A DNA stretch of 48,314 nucleotides, taken from DASUUI01 sp964577965. GTDB lineage: Bacteria; Gemmatimonadota; Gemmatimonadetes; Gemmatimonadales; Gemmatimonadaceae. Below, in pieces: positions 7,857 through 16,327 of this stretch; positions within the stretch are counted from its first letter, which is position 1, and every line of letters starts with the position of its first letter. The notes under the pieces were generated by a model. That model was given only the letters and a program-made list of their open reading frames with translations. It did not search any database and was not told where the DNA came from. A program made the position numbers and the translations under genes. The stretch lies in NCBI GenBank assembly GCA_964577965.1, contig CAZOAT010000012.1, positions 1 through 48,314 on the forward strand, given 5' to 3'.

Positions 7857-9140
7857 ATGAAAGCAACACTTAATTCCGAGCAGGGATCCCATACCAGCTC
7901 GCAGCCATATTCAACGACAGCTGCAACCGGAAGCACCGGGCCGATCCTGATCGCGAGTGACGCGAGCACATCAGCTGCGCTCGCTATGAAAACGGGACGC
8001 ATGCTGTCAACGGCTACGGAATTCCCGGTGCAGGTCCTTTCCGTCATCGAGCCGGTTTCTTCGCTCGCGCCTGCCCCGATGCTTGTCGGACTGCCCGCCG
8101 GTATCGACGAGACCCGGATCGAGGAGCGCCTGGACGAGGTTCGCGAGCAGCGCAGTGCCGCTGGTGGTGATGCGTCCTGGAGCATCGAGGTGCGACTTGG
8201 CGAGGCAGCCCCGACAATCGCCCGCTTGGCCAAGGAGCGCTCAGCCAGGCTGATAGTGATGGGGCTCAATCACCATGGCACAGTGGACCGGGTACTCGGA
8301 GGAGACACCGTATTCGACGTCGTGCGGCTTGGTGAGACGCCGGTCCTTGTGGCGAGTGAGCCGCTCAATCGCCCGCCCCGGGTAATCGTGGTCGGCGTTG
8401 ATTTCAGCGCCCTCAGCATCAGGGCGGCTCAGCTGGCGGTGAACACGTTCCCCGCGGCGACGGACGTGTACCTGGTCCACGTGGCCCCGTCGATCGACGT
8501 CACGATCAACGGATGGCACGATCTCGAGTATGCCAAAGTCGCCCGCGACGGGTTCGCTGAGGTCGTTCGCTCGCTCGATGGATGCACCGCACGGATCCAC
8601 ACTGTCGAACTCACCGGGAGACGCGAGCGTGAGCTGGCGCGATTCGCCCGCGGCCTGAAGGCAGACTTGCTGGTGGTCGGCAGCTACAGGCGTGGGCTTT
8701 TCCGCCGGCTCGCGAGCGGCACTGTTGCCGCACGTGTGCTTCGGAGCGCGCCGTGTCCGGTGCTCATCGTGCCGGAGCCGGCTGCGATCAGTGTTCCGGT
8801 ACCGGCTTCGGAGAACGGACAGCGTCGCGCGACAATGGAAGCAACGCTGGCCGCTGTCTCGAAGCGGAACACAGGACGCCGTGCAGTAGTCGAGGTGGAC
8901 AATGCGTCCATCGGAGCTCAGTCGCTGGCGTTTGACTACTGCTTTCTTGGCATGGACTACGACCACCACACTGATCGCCTGCAGATATATCTCGGCGAGA
9001 TCGCTGATGGAGGCGCGCGGCACCTCACCCACAGCGTGGGTGCGCCGACTGGCGTGGATGTGTTGCGCTCGATCGATGGCCGCGATCAGGTCGTGCGGGT
9101 GGCGGATGGTGCCGGGCAGGCGCTCATCACCTTCTGGTAG
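7857..9140 (+). CDS. Double universal stress protein fused to a C-terminal DUF5335-like domain
   Basis: The start is ATG 7857, set by a strong AAGGAGG at 7844-7850. A longer TTG frame from 7758 has no such site. The 427-residue product has two UspA domains. The first (about 25-170) carries the nucleotide-loop signature GLNHHG-x-DRVLGGDT. The second (about 172-320) carries VVGSYRRG-x-RRLASGT. Both loops fit the ATP-binding type of USP. The last 95 or so residues resemble the stand-alone DUF5335 family, including HLTHSVGAPTGVDV and a final ALITFW strand. A USP-USP-DUF5335 fusion is unusual to me. Neighbours are a metal ATPase and two-component genes, suggesting a stress-responsive role (inference). 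Confidence 0.85.
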   Translation: MKATLNSEQGSHTSSQPYSTTAATGSTGPILIASDASTSAALAMKTGRMLSTATEFPVQVLSVIEPVSSLAPAPMLVGLPAGIDETRIEERLDEVREQRSAAGGDASWSIEVRLGEAAPTIARLAKERSARLIVMGLNHHGTVDRVLGGDTVFDVVRLGETPVLVASEPLNRPPRVIVVGVDFSALSIRAAQLAVNTFPAATDVYLVHVAPSIDVTINGWHDLEYAKVARDGFAEVVRSLDGCTARIHTVELTGRRERELARFARGLKADLLVVGSYRRGLFRRLASGTVAARVLRSAPCPVLIVPEPAAISVPVPASENGQRRATMEATLAAVSKRNTGRRAVVEVDNASIGAQSLAFDYCFLGMDYDHHTDRLQIYLGEIADGGARHLTHSVGAPTGVDVLRSIDGRDQVVRVADGAGQALITFW

Positions 9141-9185
9141 CGTGCCTGGCGGCCTGGGCGGCATGAACGCAGGCGGGACCGTTCG

Positions 9186-9191
9186 TATATT
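9186..9191 (+). promoter_or_regulatory. Candidate -10 element for the PAS histidine kinase gene
   Basis: TATATT ends nine bases before the ATG at 9201, which would give an almost leaderless mRNA. No clear -35 is visible. The same TATATT-near-start arrangement occurs at 17087 before the DsbD-alpha gene. Confidence 0.35.
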
Positions 9192-9200
9192 CCTGCGTAC

Positions 9201-10331
9201 ATGCCCCTCAGGTCCAGGCTGCCTGCAGACTTCGGCGCGGCGATCGTCAGCATCGCCGCTGACGCGATCATCTCGGTTGACGAAGAGCAGCGGATAGTCC
9301 TCTTCAACAGCGGGGCGGAGCAGATCTTCGGCTATACCCAGCAGGAGATCCTCGGCCAGCCGCTGGATCTGCTGATCCCCCCACGCATCGTTGCCGAGCA
9401 CCGGCAGCACATTCGCGCCTTTGCGGACTCTCCGGTGATGGCGCGGCGCATGGGGGAACGGCGCGAGATATCAGGCATCCGCAAGAACGGCCAGGAGTTT
9501 CCGGCTGATGCGTCGATCCTGAAGACGCGCGTCGATGAAGGCTGGCTTTTCACCGTGGTCCTCCGCGACACGACCGAGGCGAAGAATGCGACGGAGGAAC
9601 AGGGCCGCTTGCTGGACGCAGCGCGCCGCGCCGCGCGGATGCGGGACGAGGTGCTGGGTGTCGTGTCCCACGATCTCCGGAATCCTCTGAGCGTCGTGCG
9701 TATGTGCGTCAGCAGCCTCCTTGATGACCCGCCGCCTCCTATCGACACAGCCCGCGAGCTCGTCAGGGAGATCTCGCACTCCGTCGACTGGATGGAACGA
9801 CTGATTCAGGATCTGCTGGACGTCGCGAGCATCGAAGCGGGCAGGCTGCGCCTGGACCGCAAGGTGCTGGATGCGACAGCACTGTTCGATGAAGCCGTCG
9901 CGCTGGCGCGATCCCTCGCGAATCGCTCCGGGCCGGAGATCGAGGCTGGGAACGCGGTGAAACTACCCGATGTGCTCGCGGATCCCGACCGGGTTCTCCA
10001 GGTTTTTGCCAACCTCGTAGGGAACGCCGTGAAGTTCACGCCTCTCGCAGGCCGGATCACCCTCAGCGCCGCGGCCGAAGATCACTACGTCCTGTTCTCG
10101 GTTTCCGACACCGGCCCGGGAATCGGCGAGGACGAGGTGGAGCGACTGTTCGACCGCTACTGGCAGGCGCAGCAGTTCGGGCGCCGCGGAGGCGCGGGGC
10201 TTGGCCTGGCAATTTCGCACGGGATTGTGGACGCGCATGGCGGTGAGATTCGAGTTCAGAGCCAGCCAGGCAGCGGGAGCATCTTTACCTTCACCCTCCC
10301 TGTCGCGCCTCCCGGCGGCCAGGGCTCGTAG
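9201..10331 (+). CDS. PAS-domain sensor histidine kinase
   Basis: A 376-residue soluble histidine kinase with no membrane segment. It has a PAS domain at about 12-128 (DAIISVDEEQRIVLFN and the RKNGQEFPA core), a HisKA dimerisation helix with H-box SHDLRNP (H157), and a HATPase domain with N-box FANLVGNAVKF, DTGPGIG and GGAGLGLAIS. All boxes are intact, so it should autophosphorylate. The PAS is of the sensor type seen in cytosolic redox or light sensors, but no heme or flavin ligand can be assigned. No receiver is fused and no regulator follows directly. The next signalling genes (degenerate sensor and NarL-type regulator) lie 217 bases downstream, so cross-talk to that regulator is plausible (inference). 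Confidence 0.9.
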   Translation: MPLRSRLPADFGAAIVSIAADAIISVDEEQRIVLFNSGAEQIFGYTQQEILGQPLDLLIPPRIVAEHRQHIRAFADSPVMARRMGERREISGIRKNGQEFPADASILKTRVDEGWLFTVVLRDTTEAKNATEEQGRLLDAARRAARMRDEVLGVVSHDLRNPLSVVRMCVSSLLDDPPPPIDTARELVREISHSVDWMERLIQDLLDVASIEAGRLRLDRKVLDATALFDEAVALARSLANRSGPEIEAGNAVKLPDVLADPDRVLQVFANLVGNAVKFTPLAGRITLSAAAEDHYVLFSVSDTGPGIGEDEVERLFDRYWQAQQFGRRGGAGLGLAISHGIVDAHGGEIRVQSQPGSGSIFTFTLPVAPPGGQGS

Positions 10332-10400
10332 GGGAAGTCACCACAAACAGTCGGCTCACTCCCCCCCGAATTTCCACGCCCGCCCGACAGAGTGGAGCAC
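10321..10400 (+). repeat. Upstream element, copy 2 (matches 7721-7800)
   Basis: This is the partner of the element at 7721-7800, beginning at the 3' end of the PAS kinase gene and leading into the 217-base spacer before the NarL-type sensor. The shared core is at 10361-10390. The remainder of the spacer to 10548 shows nothing else I can support. Confidence 0.45.
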
Positions 10401-10548
10401 CTGCCAGCCGTAGGTTGCGCCGTGTTCACCCAATTTCCCACACGGCAGTGATCATTCAGCCACGGCAATGAGCGATAGGAACGGATGCCCCACGCCGGGA
10501 CGCACCATGGCAAGGCCGGGATGGTGACGGCCCTGGTCGTCTCGTGAG

Positions 10549-11601
10549 ATGGCAGCGTCGGCAGCTGCGGTGATTCAGCCCGCCCACCACCATCCACCGC
10601 CCCGATCTACTGGCGCATGGCTGCCTCCGGCGGGGCGGCTGCTGCTTGGCGTTCCCCTGGCGCTCAAAATGGCGGGCGCGAACGCGGTGGTGCTCGTGAC
10701 CGCCATAGCAGCGGCCGCGGCCCACGGCGGGCTCGGTCGCGCTGACGTTCCGCTGCTGGGCGCAGCGCTCGTGTTGTCCTTTGTGGTCAGCACCGTGCTC
10801 GTCGTGCTGGCTCTGGAGCCAGTGCGTGCACTGGAGCGAACGGCCCGGGAGATTCTTGCCGGTGATCTTGATGCACGCGTCCGGGTCTCGGTACTCGCTG
10901 ACCGGGACGTGCGCAGGATTGCGGGGGTGATGAACAATCTGCTCGATGCGCTGACGAGCGAGCGTGAGCGGATTCGGACCCTCGCGGTTCGAGTGGTCTC
11001 CGCTCACGACGATGAGCGGGCCCACGTTGCGCGCGAGTTGGAGGATTCCACCGCACAGGGGCTTGCCGCCCTGCTGTACGAGCTGCGTGCGGAGCTCGAC
11101 CGGACCGAGGATGAGGAGACGCAGCGGCGGCTCGAGCGGCTTCTTGGGATGGCAGGCAGCAGTCTCGAGGAGCTTCGGTCGGTCACCAGCGCGGTTCACC
11201 CCCGTGTGCTCACCGATCTCGGCCTCGTCCCCGCACTGGAGTGGCTGGCGCGCGGAGTGCGCAGGCGCCACGATATACGTGTGTCGGTCAATGCGCCCAG
11301 GCCCGCTCCTGTTCTGCGCCCGGTTCTTGCCGCCGCGCTATTCTCCGTGGCTCGCGAGGCGATGGAGCACGCCGCCGCGCGCCCGGGGACCACCGAGGTG
11401 AACGTGATTCTGGAAGTGGACAATGCCAGCATACGCCTGGTACTCGACGATGACGGACCTGCGCCCGCCAGCCCCGATCGCTCAACCATGGAGTCAGCGC
11501 TCCGTGGGCGGATCGGTCTGGTGGACGGCTGGCTGGCTGTGGAGCAGACGGCGCGGGGTGGCACTGCAGTCGTCGCCGTCGTGCCAACGGAGCTCTCGTG
11601 A
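10549..11601 (+). CDS. Degenerate NarL-type (HisKA_3) sensor, phosphoacceptor His replaced by Glu
   Basis: A 350-residue membrane sensor. Hydrophobic helices lie at about 38-60 and 68-90, followed by a HAMP-like stretch (90-145), a HisKA_3 helix and a remnant HATPase domain. In HisKA_3 kinases the H-box reads ARELHD. Here it reads ARELED (E165, codon GAG at 11041), so the phosphoacceptor is missing. The N-box equivalent reads REAMEHAAARP where REALTN-x-x-RHA is expected, and the DDGxG motif reads DDGPAP, so ATP binding is also doubtful. The reading frame is intact and overlaps the response-regulator start (GTGA), arguing for a conserved pseudokinase role such as sequestering or dephosphorylating the regulator, rather than decay. 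The start could be somewhat different, since no strong SD is seen. Confidence 0.8.
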   Translation: MAASAAAVIQPAHHHPPPRSTGAWLPPAGRLLLGVPLALKMAGANAVVLVTAIAAAAAHGGLGRADVPLLGAALVLSFVVSTVLVVLALEPVRALERTAREILAGDLDARVRVSVLADRDVRRIAGVMNNLLDALTSERERIRTLAVRVVSAHDDERAHVARELEDSTAQGLAALLYELRAELDRTEDEETQRRLERLLGMAGSSLEELRSVTSAVHPRVLTDLGLVPALEWLARGVRRRHDIRVSVNAPRPAPVLRPVLAAALFSVAREAMEHAAARPGTTEVNVILEVDNASIRLVLDDDGPAPASPDRSTMESALRGRIGLVDGWLAVEQTARGGTAVVAVVPTELS

Positions 11602-12278
11602 GCAATGACAACATCCGCGTCGTCCTTGCCGACGACCACGCGATTGTCCGAGCCGGGTTGAAGGCGGTGCTCGCGCGTGCCCCCGACATTGAGATCGTGG
11701 GCGAAGCGTCCGATGGTGACGAGGCGCTGGCGCTTGCCGAGCGCCTTGATCCTGACGTGCTGGTAATGGACGTGTCGATGCCGAAGTTGGATGGGATAGG
11801 CGCCACGAAGGCGCTCACAGAGCGCGGGCCCCGGCCGCGCGTACTGGTGTTGACGATGCACGTGGAAGAGGAGTACCTGGTTCCGCTGCTTGAGGCGGGC
11901 GCCGCCGGCTATCTCGTCAAGAGTATCGCCGATCGGGATCTGGTTGATGCGATCAGGGCGGTTGCGCGCGGCGACATGTACGTGCGCCCGAGCGCCGCGC
12001 GTGTGCTCGCCCGCGAGCTGACACGCAAGGATCCGGAAGCCGAAGACCGCAAGCGGTTCGAGAAGCTCACGGCGCGTGAGCGTGACGTGCTGCGACTGAC
12101 GGCGCAGGGTTTCTCCGCGCCGGAGATAGGGGAGCGATTGTTCATCAGCCCCAAGACAGTGGACACGTACAAACAGAGAATCGGCGAGAAGGTCGCCCTT
12201 CACCATCGCGCCGACTACGTCCGGTTCGCGCTGCGGCTGGGACTGCTTGGTGACGACACGGCTCCCGAATCGAGGTAA
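11598..12278 (+). CDS. NarL/FixJ-type response regulator with LuxR HTH
   Basis: A 226-residue two-domain regulator. The receiver has the acidic pair DD (12-13), phosphoacceptor D58 in VMDVSMP, the T in LTMH and the K in YLVKS. The C-terminal LuxR-type HTH begins LTARERDVL and includes EIGERLFISPKTVDTY. The GTG start overlaps the sensor stop by four bases, so synthesis is coupled to the degenerate sensor. The regulator appears fully functional in sequence. The phosphate may come from the PAS kinase upstream or from small phosphodonors (inference). Confidence 0.93.
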   Translation: MSNDNIRVVLADDHAIVRAGLKAVLARAPDIEIVGEASDGDEALALAERLDPDVLVMDVSMPKLDGIGATKALTERGPRPRVLVLTMHVEEEYLVPLLEAGAAGYLVKSIADRDLVDAIRAVARGDMYVRPSAARVLARELTRKDPEAEDRKRFEKLTARERDVLRLTAQGFSAPEIGERLFISPKTVDTYKQRIGEKVALHHRADYVRFALRLGLLGDDTAPESR

Positions 12279-12834
12279 GGCGAAGCTCGGCAGCGCCGCC
12301 GACGATCCTGCGCCTGCGGTCGCGTCCGGGAGCGGCGGTCCGGTTTTCAGTGAGATGAGCAGGGCGGCGGCGCTCAAGCTCCTCCGCTCGAACGCCATCG
12401 GTCGCATCGCATACTCGCTGCATGACCGGGTGGAAGTGCTGCCGATTTTCTACGTGAGCGATGGCCGCTGGCTGTATGTACGCACCTCGCCGGGATTCAA
12501 GCTGGACGTGCTCACCCGCAATCGCTGGCTGGCGCTGCAGACCGACCAGATCGAGTCGATGCTTTCCTGGCGAAGCGTGCTGGTCTACGGCACAGTGTAT
12601 GTGCTCTCACCCGACGCGACTCCGGATCTGGCCCGCCGTTACAGACGTGCGATCCGGAAGATCCGTGAGCTGCTCCCCGCTACACTGACGGTCGATGATC
12701 CGGTGGCGTTCCGCTCGGTGTTTCTCGGCATTCACATCGACAGCATAACCGGGCGCCAGGCACAGGAGAGCTCACCCCGCGGCGGTCGCCTCCGCGGTTC
12801 CCGTTCCCCCCGGCGGAGCAGCAGCAGAAGCTGA
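12247..12834 (+). CDS. Pyridoxamine 5'-phosphate oxidase-like FMN-binding protein
   Basis: The PNPOx-like split-barrel domain begins at MSRAAALKLL (ATG 12355) and runs through IGRIAYSLHDRVEVLP, FKLDVLTRNRWLALQ and the WRSVLVYGTVYVL strand. The open frame extends upstream to GTG 12250 or TTG 12247, overlapping the response-regulator 3' end by about 30 bases. The start is therefore uncertain (159-195 residues). The family binds FMN or F420 and often acts in stress protection. The C-terminus is a low-complexity Arg/Ser tail encoded in DNA that also codes, antisense, for the end of the permease gene (overlap 12772-12834). Confidence 0.75.
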   Translation: MVTTRLPNRGKAKLGSAADDPAPAVASGSGGPVFSEMSRAAALKLLRSNAIGRIAYSLHDRVEVLPIFYVSDGRWLYVRTSPGFKLDVLTRNRWLALQTDQIESMLSWRSVLVYGTVYVLSPDATPDLARRYRRAIRKIRELLPATLTVDDPVAFRSVFLGIHIDSITGRQAQESSPRGGRLRGSRSPRRSSSRS

Positions 12835-14010
12835 GCCTACCGCGTCCGCTGCATTGAGAGCGTGGGCCGTTCGAACGCCAACAAGTATCACGGCGAGAAG
12901 CGGGACGGCGACGAGCAGACCCAGAAAGCCGAACGCAATCGCCATGAGTGCCTGCGACACGATCGTGAGCGCCGGCGGCAGGTCTATACCCTCCTTCATG
13001 AGGACGGGCGTCAGCACGTGACTCTCCGCGAACTGAATCAGGATGTAGGCCACTGTTACCGAAAGTGCCTTCTCGGGAGAGTCTACGAACCCCATCGCGA
13101 TGGCCGGGATCGCACTCAGGATAGGTCCGATCGTAGGGATGAATTCGAGGAGACCTGCAAGAATGCCCAGCGGAATGGCTGCACGGACGCGAAGGGAGGC
13201 GAGCACAACCGTGGTCACTATTCCGATCAGAACCATTGCGATCAGCTGCGTGACGAGCCAGCGGCGCATCATCACCGTCACCGCATGTATGATGATCTCC
13301 GCGCGCTCGCGCGAGCGGGCAGGCACCAGGAACAGCAATCCGTGGCGATACGTTCGCGGATCGACTGCAACGTAGATGGAGAGAAAGATGACCAGGAGTA
13401 TTCCCGCAAACACCGCCACGGTGGAGCTGAGCACCGGCAGGAAGTAGCGGGTTGCTCCACCGAGTTGTTCGATGACACGCTCTCGGAGCGTGCGTCGCTC
13501 GACGTCCTCATCGATGGTACCGGGGATGGGCGCATCGCTGATCCGTGTGAGTCCGAGCGTATCCTGCGGTGGGCGCTGAGCCGGAGTTGCCTGATCACTC
13601 TCGCCCTCGAGTCCGAGGGCGGTCGAGATCACGCCGCCACCCCGATCCTCGATCCAGTCCTCCAGCTTGTCGATCGCTTCTGGGAGGCGGGTGCGCAGCT
13701 CGACGGTTTGCTCACGGACGGTCGGACCTATCCAGGTTCCGAATCCTCCGAGAAGCGCCAGAAACGCGACCACTATGAGCGGAGCCCCGATTGCCCGGGG
13801 AATGCGCGCCTGGTGCAGCCGATCAGTGCCGGCTGCGACAGCCACCCCGAACAACACGCCCAGGAACGTCGTGAGTACCAGGGCCCGTGTGGCCCAGAGC
13901 AGCTGCGCTGCGGCGAAGCCGCCGATGACCACCGCGGTCACCCGCAATGCGTCCCGTGACCGCAACACGACTGGCGGGGAATCCGGATCCGGTTTCGGCT
14001 TTTCCATCAT
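12772..14010 (-). CDS. AI-2E family transporter (PerM/YdiK type membrane protein)
   Basis: About 412 residues from ATG 14010. A GGAGG on the minus strand at 14025-14021 favours this start over the ATG at 14037. Hydrophobic segments fall into the pattern of the AI-2E exporter/UPF0118 family: two near the N-terminus (about 20-75), a soluble central region with amphipathic helices, one around the conserved VAVFAGILLVIFLSIYVAVD stretch, and a C-terminal block with the family-typical GLLEFIPTIGPILSAIPA and VPLLAVI. Members export autoinducer-2, ions or other small molecules; the substrate here is unknown. The Ala/Gly/Pro-rich C-terminus overlaps the convergent PNPOx-like gene. It is divergent from the decarboxylase gene, with a 90-base shared intergenic region. 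Confidence 0.88.
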   Translation of the reverse strand: MMEKPKPDPDSPPVVLRSRDALRVTAVVIGGFAAAQLLWATRALVLTTFLGVLFGVAVAAGTDRLHQARIPRAIGAPLIVVAFLALLGGFGTWIGPTVREQTVELRTRLPEAIDKLEDWIEDRGGGVISTALGLEGESDQATPAQRPPQDTLGLTRISDAPIPGTIDEDVERRTLRERVIEQLGGATRYFLPVLSSTVAVFAGILLVIFLSIYVAVDPRTYRHGLLFLVPARSRERAEIIIHAVTVMMRRWLVTQLIAMVLIGIVTTVVLASLRVRAAIPLGILAGLLEFIPTIGPILSAIPAIAMGFVDSPEKALSVTVAYILIQFAESHVLTPVLMKEGIDLPPALTIVSQALMAIAFGFLGLLVAVPLLAVILVGVRTAHALNAADAVGSASAAAPPGGTGTAEATAAG

Positions 14011-14100
14011 CTTCCCAAATCCTCCGGGACATTGCATCGTAGGCGCCGATCAACGTACCCGAACGGACGCTGAAGCGCGACAACCCGAACTGGGCACAAC

Positions 14101-15668
14101 ATGATTGGCGACATGCCGGCTGCCGAGTTTCGCGTCCACGCGCACGCGCTTGTAGAGCGGGTCGCTGATCTGCTGGAGAACCCGGAGAACCGCAGAGTCG
14201 TTCCGGACGTCCAGCCCGGCGAAGTGGATCGGGAGCTGCGCGGTCTGCCGCTGTCGGCAACCGGAATACCCGAGTTGCTGAACGAGTTCGACCGGGTAAT
14301 CCTGCCGGCGCTCACGCAGTGGAATCACCCGGCTTTTTTGGGCTACTTCCCGAACACCGGCTCGTATCCGGCGATACTCGCGGAGCTACTCGCGACGGCA
14401 TTGAACGTGAATGCCATGTCATGGGAATCCAGTCCGGGTGGGACCGAGCTGGAGCGAGCCGCCACCGACCACCTCCGGCGACTGCTCGGTCTGCCGGATC
14501 CCCTGTTCGCCGAGATAACCGATACGGCTTCGACCGGCACCATGTACGCGCTTGCGGCCGCGAGAGAATCCGCCGCAGACCTGGAGATCCGAGAGCTCGG
14601 CCTCTCGGGTCGGGATCTGCCGCGGTTGAGGGTTTACTGCTCCGAGGAAGCACACTCGAGCGTGGACAAGGCTGTGGCGACGCTTGGTCTTGGCTACACA
14701 GGCGTGAATCGCGTCGCCACCGATGATCAGTTGCGGATGAGCACCGATGCGCTCGCAGCGGCTATCGCTGCCGACAGGAAGGCAGGCATCCGGCCGCTCG
14801 CGGTAGTTGCGACAGTCGGAACGACGTCCACGACGGCCATCGATCCGGTGCGCGAGATCGCGCGGATTTGTGCTCTCGAAGGACTCTGGCTCCACGTCGA
14901 TACTGCGTACGGCGGATCAGCAGCGGTGATCCCGGAGATGCGCTGGGTTCTGGACGGATGTGAGCTGGCTGACTCGCTGGTCGTCAATCCTCACAAGTGG
15001 CTGTTCGTGCCCATGGATTGTTCGGTCCTGTACACCCGCCGCCCGGAGATGCTGGCGAGCGCCTTTGCCTTCACACCGGCGATCCTGAGCGGCGGACCGG
15101 GGGGCTCAATCGACCTGATGGACTATGGCCTCGCGCTGGGCAGACGACTCCGGTCGCTAAAGCTGTGGTTCGTTGTTCGGTACTTCGGTGCCGAGGGGCT
15201 GGCGGACCGGCTCCGCGATCACATACGACTCGCGCGACTGTTTGCGTCGTGGGTGCGCGATGATCCCGCATTCGAGCTGCTTGCCCCGGTGAACTTCTCG
15301 ACAGTCGTCTTTCGTGCGCACGGACCTGGCGCTGACCGTCTCAATGCCCGGATCCTGGAGCACGTTCACGCATCGGGGTCAGTCTTCATCTCTCACACCA
15401 GNNNNNNNNNNNNNNNNNNNNNNNNNNNNNNNNNNNNNNNNNNNNNNNNNNNNNNNNNNNNNNNNNNNNNNNNNNNNNNNNNNNNNNNNNNNNNNNNNNN
15501 NCCCGGATCCTGGAGCACGTTCACGCATCGGGGTCAGTCTTCATCTCTCACACCAGGGTGCGGGGGAGCTATGCACTGCGGATGGCGATTGGAAACATCC
15601 GGACAGCCGAGGAGCACGTTGCCGGCGCTTGGTCGCTGATCCGGGAAGCCCGCGCGGCATCGCTCTAG
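14101..15668 (+). CDS. Aromatic-L-amino-acid decarboxylase-like PLP enzyme (interrupted by spurious assembly gap)
   Basis: A group II PLP decarboxylase of the AADC/tryptophan decarboxylase type. Motifs are the cofactor-stacking SEEAHSS (H185), HVDTAYGG (D267) and NPHKWLF with Schiff-base K299. The 100-N gap at 15402-15501 interrupts the gene, but the 55 bases on each side are identical. Collapsing the duplicate and the Ns joins 15401 to 15557 in frame and gives a clean 470-residue protein ending ...REARAASL at TAG 15666-15668, the normal family length. Family members decarboxylate Trp, Tyr, Phe or DOPA to amines; substrate choice cannot be read here. ATG 14101 lacks a strong SD; ATG 14113 is possible. 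Confidence 0.9.
15347..15401. repeat. 55-bp duplicate, left copy flanking assembly gap
   Basis: Identical to 15502-15556. It begins CCCGGATCCTGGAGC and ends TCTCACACCAG. The match ends exactly at the Ns, as expected when two contigs that share a k-mer are scaffolded instead of merged. Confidence 0.95.
15402..15501. other. Assembly gap, 100 Ns (placeholder; probably no missing sequence)
   Basis: Exactly 100 N. The flanks duplicate each other for 55 bp and the coding frame is restored by collapsing them. Confidence 0.97.
15502..15556. repeat. 55-bp duplicate, right copy flanking assembly gap
   Basis: Identical to 15347-15401; see that entry. Confidence 0.95.
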
Positions 15669-15831
15669 AAACCAGCCCCGGGGCGGCACACATTCGTCCC
15701 GTCGTCGATTGCTCGATGCGTCGAGCCTGACCTGTGCGCTTGCTCCGAAGCCCCGAGCCGCATGGGCAGTCGAAACGCGTGTGTATCCAACCGTACATAG
15801 TGCTGGCGCTAAACAGTGCTGCGGCAATGAC

Positions 15832-15860
15832 TTGCGGGTAATGGCCGTAAGCGCTACACT
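15832..15860 (+). promoter_or_regulatory. Candidate sigma70-like promoter
   Basis: TTGCGG (15832-15837), a 17-base spacer and TACACT (15855-15860) lie in the 256-base region between the decarboxylase and the small hypothetical gene. Transcription from here would give a leader of about 55 bases. Confidence 0.45.
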
Positions 15861-15924
15861 CGCGCCGCGGGGCGTAAACGTGTGGGTTTTCTTTCTCGGT
15901 GCCGATACAGGCGAAAAGCTCACT

Positions 15925-16248
15925 ATGCGCGATCAAGATGCGGGGAGTGATGCTGATTCAGGTGTTGTAACACCACAGGCGAAGTTCGAGCTCACGCAAA
16001 GCGAGCTGGCCGGTGCTGTCGCCGCCATCGTGGCCAGCAGGAATTCGCGTGAGGATATCCGTATCACGATGCGGCCGCTGTGCACCCGCGCTCGCCAAGA
16101 GAAAATGGATGCAGCGGAGCTCCTCAAGGTGGTGAAGCAGTCTTTCGCGGCGAGTGCGGGAGGAATGGATTCCGGCGTGACGGAGCGGCAGCAGATGCTG
16201 GATCGAATCATCAGCGTCTGTATAGACGAGTATTACGCTGCCGGCTGA
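15925..16248 (+). CDS. Small hypothetical protein upstream of Crp-family regulator
   Basis: A 107-residue soluble protein from ATG 15925. The frame is open further upstream, but that part looks non-coding and lies over a promoter-like site. The sequence is alpha-helical in character, with FELTQSELAGAVAAIVAS near the N-terminus, a central DIRITMRPLCTRARQEK, and VTERQQMLDRIISVCIDEYY at the end. I recognise no family, catalytic motif or membrane segment. Its stop lies shortly before the Crp-family gene, so they may be co-transcribed. No function is proposed. Confidence 0.6.
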   Translation: MRDQDAGSDADSGVVTPQAKFELTQSELAGAVAAIVASRNSREDIRITMRPLCTRARQEKMDAAELLKVVKQSFAASAGGMDSGVTERQQMLDRIISVCIDEYYAAG

Positions 16249-16327
16249 GCCGCGTGGTGCGACCGTCGCTGCTGCTGAGGCGCGCGATGTCGCGGGCAAT
16301 ACGCTGCTATCCGCGCTTGTTCGCGCA

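Noticed and set aside
12862..13959. 365-codon plus-strand frame over the permease gene
   Set aside because: Composition (Arg, Asp, His, Glu rich) is that of an antisense shadow; the permease has family motifs and an SD.
15502..15556. Genuine 55-bp tandem duplication within the decarboxylase
   Set aside because: Abuts a 100-N placeholder exactly and collapsing it restores frame and normal length, so an assembly artefact is far more likely.
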